Assembly: GCA_003152995.1 (NCBI GenBank)
Contig: PMBR01000051.1
Location: 1-41,393 of the forward strand
Reading direction: 5' to 3'
DNA length: 41,393 nucleotides
Source: Chloroflexota bacterium
GTDB taxonomy: Bacteria; Chloroflexota; Limnocylindria; Limnocylindrales; CSP1-4
This document shows, piece after piece, positions 38,551 to 41,393 of the stretch (the stretch's first letter is position 1; every line of letters begins with the position of its first letter). The notes beneath the pieces were generated by a model, which made no database searches, was not told the origin of the DNA, and saw only the letters and a program-made list of their open reading frames with translations. Both the position numbers and the translations under genes were made by a program.

Positions 38551-40782
38551 CTAGCTGCCCGTGGACGAGCTGCCCAGACCGCTGCCTGAAGAAGACGTCG
38601 ACGAGGTCGAGATCCCAAGCGTGGCGTTGATCTGCGCCGACTGGGCCTGCAACGTGGCCAGGGTGGCCTCCATCGCGGCGTACTGCGCTTCGATCATGGT
38701 CTGGTAGTTGTCGATCATCTCCTGGCGATCGGCTTCCTGCCGCTGGAGGTCGCTGATCTCCGTGGCCAGGCCGTCGGTGTGGGCCTGGATGTAGGAGTTC
38801 TTGCTGCTCGGATCCTCGAGAGTCTGGAGCTTCGTCAGCACGGCCGCGAACGGGCCGCTCGAACCGTCAAGGAGCGAGGCAACCTGGCTCGCGTCGGAGT
38901 TGAGCGCGGCCGTCAGCTTGGTCGTGTCCAACTGCAGCCGATTGGTAGTCCCGACCGCGGCTCCGATGTTGCCGGTGTTGAGCCCGATGGCCCCCAGCGA
39001 ATTGAGCGTGCCGGTACCCGTCGTCGCGAACAAGGTCTCTCGCAGGCCCAGGAGAAGCGATCGAGCCGTCGGATCCGACGCCAGCGGAGCAGCCGTACCG
39101 CCGGTGCCGCCGGACGTGCCGGGCGTCTCCGCCGTCGCCTGGTCGAGGAGATCGCCCAGCGCATTGAAGCTGGTCACGAACTGGTTGAGCGCGTTCGAGA
39201 CCGCCGTCTGGTCGACTCCGATCGTGAGGGTCTGTGCCAGGCCGAGCGGACTCAGTTTCGCGATATTGATCGTCACGCCATCGATGGCGTTGCTGACGGC
39301 GTTGGTGGTGCTGGTGATGGACCGGCCATCCACGGTCACCTGGGCGGTCAGGCCGATCGTCTGGGCGTTCGTCGTCCCGGGGGCGAGCTTGAGCGCCGCT
39401 CCGAGCGTGCCGCTGGTGTCTTTGATGTCCATGGCGACCGCGCCGGTGTCCTTGCGCGCCAGGATCAGCTGGTCGTTGGTGCGATCGACCGAGGCGACCA
39501 CGCCGGCCGCCGAGTTGTTGATCCGGGTGATGAGGGCGGACATCGAATCGCCGGTGGTGTCGTAGGCGATGTCGACGCCGTTGATCGTCAGCACACCCGT
39601 TTTGGTGGACGTGAGACCCGTCAGGCCGGCCGTGTCGAGGGAACCGTTCATTCGGGCTACGCCCAGGTTGGTCGTGCCGGTGAGTGTCGGGTTGGTCGCG
39701 TTGGTCGCCTTTGCATTGGCTATGCCGAGCATGCCCAGGGCATTGCTCGCGTCGCCCGCGGCCCCGAACGAAAGCGAATGCGTCAGACCCGCGCCCGAGA
39801 TGGAGAACTGGAGCCGGTTGCCGACGGCGGACGCATCGACCGTCGCCGTCGCGTCGGCGCCGACGTTGACGCCGCCCGCCCGGAGCTGGCTCTGGATCGC
39901 GGCCGAGAAGCCCTGCAGCGTCTGAGTCAGCGTGGTCTTCGTAGGGTCGCCGACGGTGTAGTGGACCAGGATGCCGTCCACGACGGCGGTGATCTGGCCG
40001 GCCGTCACGGAGCCCGGCAGGTTGAGGGACGAGAGGACCGGGTCGAGGTACGACGTACCGGTTATTGCGGCGTTCTGAGCGCCCGACACGCCCTGTGTGT
40101 CCAGCCCGAGCGCTTTGGCCGCGTTGCTCGTGTCGCCGATATCTCCGAACGAGATGTCGTGGCCGGTGGCGTTGCCGCTGATCGAGAGTTGCAGCTGTCC
40201 GCCGACAATGGCTGCCGAAACCGTGGAGCCGGCGTCGCTCATCTGAAGTTGCGACTGCAGCGCGCCGGCCAGACCGTCCATGACCGTCTGGAGCGAGGTC
40301 GTGGTCGGATCGCCGACGGCGAACTGGACCGCCGTGCCGTCGACGGTGAGGGTCATGTTCCCCGTCGTGATCGGCGTGGCCAGGTTTGCGTTGCTGAGTT
40401 TCAGAGAGGTGTCGACGTTGCCGGTGACGGCTGCGCCCATGGAAGTCGTCGAGGCCGCGCGCGTGGCTGTGGCCAGGCGATCGACCGAGACCTGGTATTG
40501 CGACACGGGCGTGCTCGTGGCGGCCGTGGCGGTGAAGACCGTGGGATCGGCAGAAGTCGCGACGCGGCTGGCGCCTGCGGCTGTGACGGTGAAGAGCTTC
40601 ACCTTCGTCACGAGATCGTCCAGGGCCGTGCCGACCTGGCTGTAAGCGGCCTTCTGGGAAGTGAGGTCGGCTTCCTTGCTCTGGAGTTCGGTGAGCGGCT
40701 GCTTCTTGACCGCAACGAGGGCATCGATGATGCCCTGCGTGTTCAGACCAGAGATGACGCCGCCGAACTGGATTGTCGACAT
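38551..40782 (-). CDS. fliD: Flagellar hook-associated protein 2 (filament cap) FliD with duplicated central domain
   Basis: FliD caps the growing filament and folds flagellin into place. The N-terminal D0/D1 part begins IQFGGVISGLNTQGIIDALV; the C-terminal coiled-coil (DLQRQEADRQEMIDNYQTMI, then EAQYAAMEATLATLQAQ) is typical. The protein is 743 residues, well above the usual 450-500. Two homologous segments (~125-246 and ~247-372) share VDGxxVxxxVGDPTxTxLQTxxxGxxxAxQSQL and a xxLQxSIS...xSFGxxGDxSNA pattern. A more divergent third copy (~378-470) begins GVLTINGVDIAYDTTGDS. The start ATG has GGGAG upstream and a strong sigma-28-like promoter. Confidence 0.93.
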   Translation of the reverse strand: MSTIQFGGVISGLNTQGIIDALVAVKKQPLTELQSKEADLTSQKAAYSQVGTALDDLVTKVKLFTVTAAGASRVATSADPTVFTATAATSTPVSQYQVSVDRLATATRAASTTSMGAAVTGNVDTSLKLSNANLATPITTGNMTLTVDGTAVQFAVGDPTTTSLQTVMDGLAGALQSQLQMSDAGSTVSAAIVGGQLQLSISGNATGHDISFGDIGDTSNAAKALGLDTQGVSGAQNAAITGTSYLDPVLSSLNLPGSVTAGQITAVVDGILVHYTVGDPTKTTLTQTLQGFSAAIQSQLRAGGVNVGADATATVDASAVGNRLQFSISGAGLTHSLSFGAAGDASNALGMLGIANAKATNATNPTLTGTTNLGVARMNGSLDTAGLTGLTSTKTGVLTINGVDIAYDTTGDSMSALITRINNSAAGVVASVDRTNDQLILARKDTGAVAMDIKDTSGTLGAALKLAPGTTNAQTIGLTAQVTVDGRSITSTTNAVSNAIDGVTINIAKLSPLGLAQTLTIGVDQTAVSNALNQFVTSFNALGDLLDQATAETPGTSGGTGGTAAPLASDPTARSLLLGLRETLFATTGTGTLNSLGAIGLNTGNIGAAVGTTNRLQLDTTKLTAALNSDASQVASLLDGSSGPFAAVLTKLQTLEDPSSKNSYIQAHTDGLATEISDLQRQEADRQEMIDNYQTMIEAQYAAMEATLATLQAQSAQINATLGISTSSTSSSGSGLGSSSTGS

Positions 40783-40839
40783 CTACCTACTCCCGCGGTC
40801 ACCCGCCTGGTCGCCCCGCATGCTGAGGTGACCACTCGG

Positions 40840-40868
40840 GGTATCGGCTTCGGGCACGCAAAGCTTGA
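40840..40868 (-). promoter_or_regulatory. Putative sigma-28-type promoter of fliD
   Basis: On the minus strand: TCAA (40868-40865), 16 bases, GCCGATACC (40848-40840), with CTCAAGCTTT at the -35 side. It is the best match in the window and gives a leader of about 50 bases. Confidence 0.65.
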
Positions 40869-40931
40869 GAGAAGCACCCGCGGTGCGCCACTGGGATTCA
40901 CCCCAGATCGAGACGGCTGAAACCCAACCGT

Positions 40932-41267
40932 TCATCGGACGGGCCCCGTCGCCCCGGTGCGGCCGCCGTGCCGGTGCATGAGCTCGCGAGTGTCGGCGAG
41001 CCTCTCGCGGAGAGCATCCATCTCGGCCCGGAGCTGAGTCGCGGCTTCGTGATCGCGCTCGTAGATACGTCGTAGCCGGGCGTTGAGATCGGGCGGACGA
41101 GTCGCGGGATCGGTCTGAACGAGGAATCGAAGGGCCGCCTGGCGCGCTTTCAGGGCAGCGGTGGCAGCTTCCAGATCGGGCTCCGGCCGCTTGCCCAATG
41201 CCACCATCAGGGCATCCGTGGCAGCTTCCAGAGCGCTGACGGTGGCGAGCTGGTGTTTGGCGTCCAT
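40932..41267 (-). CDS. Small helical protein upstream of fliD, possible flagellar export chaperone
   Basis: The 111-residue product (from the ATG at 41267; the track extends further) is largely alpha-helical: AKHQLATVSALEAATDALMV, PDLEAATAALKARQAALRFL and an amphipathic coiled-coil, HEAATQLRAEMDALRERLAD. Length, charge pattern and place between flagellin and fliD suggest a FlgN/FliT-type export chaperone, but no diagnostic motif is present. AAGGTGAG just before the ATG serves as Shine-Dalgarno. It lies directly after the flagellin terminator and so depends on read-through or an unseen promoter. Confidence 0.6.
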   Translation of the reverse strand: MDAKHQLATVSALEAATDALMVALGKRPEPDLEAATAALKARQAALRFLVQTDPATRPPDLNARLRRIYERDHEAATQLRAEMDALRERLADTRELMHRHGGRTGATGPVR

Positions 41268-41293
41268 TCTCACCTTAGGGCGAAGGCAAAACA

Positions 41294-41325
41294 GAAGGGG
41301 CCGGCGGAAACCCGCCGGCCCCTTC
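41294..41325 (-). terminator. Strong terminator hairpin downstream of the flagellin-like gene
   Basis: A 14-bp perfect stem (GAAGGGGCCGGCGG / CCGCCGGCCCCTTC) with a 4-base loop is followed on the minus strand by TGTTTTG. It begins about 46 bases after the TAG at 41372, as expected for a highly expressed flagellin transcript. Confidence 0.8.
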
Positions 41326-41371
41326 GTGATTCCGTGTCGGTGGCCCAACCGGCGTCGGGCCGCTGAACGAA

Positions 41372-41393
41372 CTAGCGGAGCAGGGTGAGGATG
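41372..41393 (-). CDS. C-terminal end of a probable flagellin gene (partial)
   Basis: Only seven sense codons are visible before the TAG: they encode ILTLLR preceded by a cut codon. Flagellins typically end in VLSLLR, ILQLL or similar. The strong terminator, followed by chaperone-like, fliD and fliS genes, is the usual context downstream of flagellin. The call rests on six residues plus context. Confidence 0.55.

Noticed and set aside
38779-40920. 713-residue plus-strand ORF
   Set aside because: It is antisense to fliD for almost its whole length; composition (Arg, Gly, Val, Asp) and lack of a start signal mark it as a shadow.

Overview
The window is a GC-rich chromosomal segment dominated by a flagellar and chemotaxis locus. 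No rRNA, tRNA, CRISPR array or insertion sequence was found. The gene content suggests a GC-rich bacterium outside the Proteobacteria. CheC, CheX and CheD occur together, a TIGR02530-type protein sits between flgD and flgE, and no P- or L-ring genes are seen. Secreted proteins carry Ala/Ser/Pro-rich linkers. Chloroflexota fits best and Actinomycetota is the alternative; this is an inference from gene content, not a phylogeny.

Layout, left to right. (1) 1-2292, minus strand: an ABC-2 type exporter operon (ATPase, permease, second ATPase cut by the left edge). (2) 2459-3340, plus: an HDOD protein. (3) 3532-4698, minus: a secreted, membrane-anchored beta-propeller protein. (4) 4863-18446, minus: one long, tightly packed basal-body and hook operon in the order flgC-fliE-fliF-fliG-fliH-fliI-fliJ-(M23+SLT hydrolase)-flgB-fliK-flgD-TIGR02530-flgE. 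Most junctions are ATGA-type overlaps. flgB has left its usual place beside flgC, and FliK is about 1,040 residues long. (5) 18763-20897, plus: a PocR-domain cytoplasmic histidine kinase and its NarL-type regulator, divergent from flgC. (6) 21016-27874, plus: flaG-cheC-cheD-cheY-cheB-cheW-cheX-cheA. (7) 27882-28925, minus: an HD-GYP phosphodiesterase, divergent from cheR (29042, plus), then an orphan receiver protein. (8) 30560-37424, minus: a sugar-modification block (glycosyltransferase, methyltransferase, two DegT-type aminotransferases, acetyltransferase, formyltransferase). It lies just downstream of the filament genes, which suggests flagellin glycosylation. (9) 37555-41393, minus: a small FliT-position protein, fliS, fliD, a small chaperone-like protein, a strong terminator, and the last codons of what looks like flagellin at the right edge.

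The most coherent regulatory signal is a recurrent sigma-28 (FliA/SigD)-type promoter, roughly TCAA-N15/16-GCCGATACC. It lies in front of HDOD, flaG, cheC, cheW, HD-GYP, cheR, fliS and fliD, and its -10 half lies in front of the propeller gene. It was not found before flgC, the two-component pair, or the sugar block. This predicts a hierarchy in which the basal-body operon is expressed first and the chemotaxis, cap and accessory genes come later. At HDOD and cheR, and nearly at flaG, the -10 element sits 6-12 nt before the start codon, which implies leaderless or near-leaderless mRNAs.

The most unusual proteins are a two-domain glycosyltransferase carrying a C2H2 zinc-finger-like motif, a FliD with duplicated central domains, an M23+SLT double hydrolase inside the rod/hook operon, and the unknown propeller protein. 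All domain calls come from reading motifs by eye; no database search was run.
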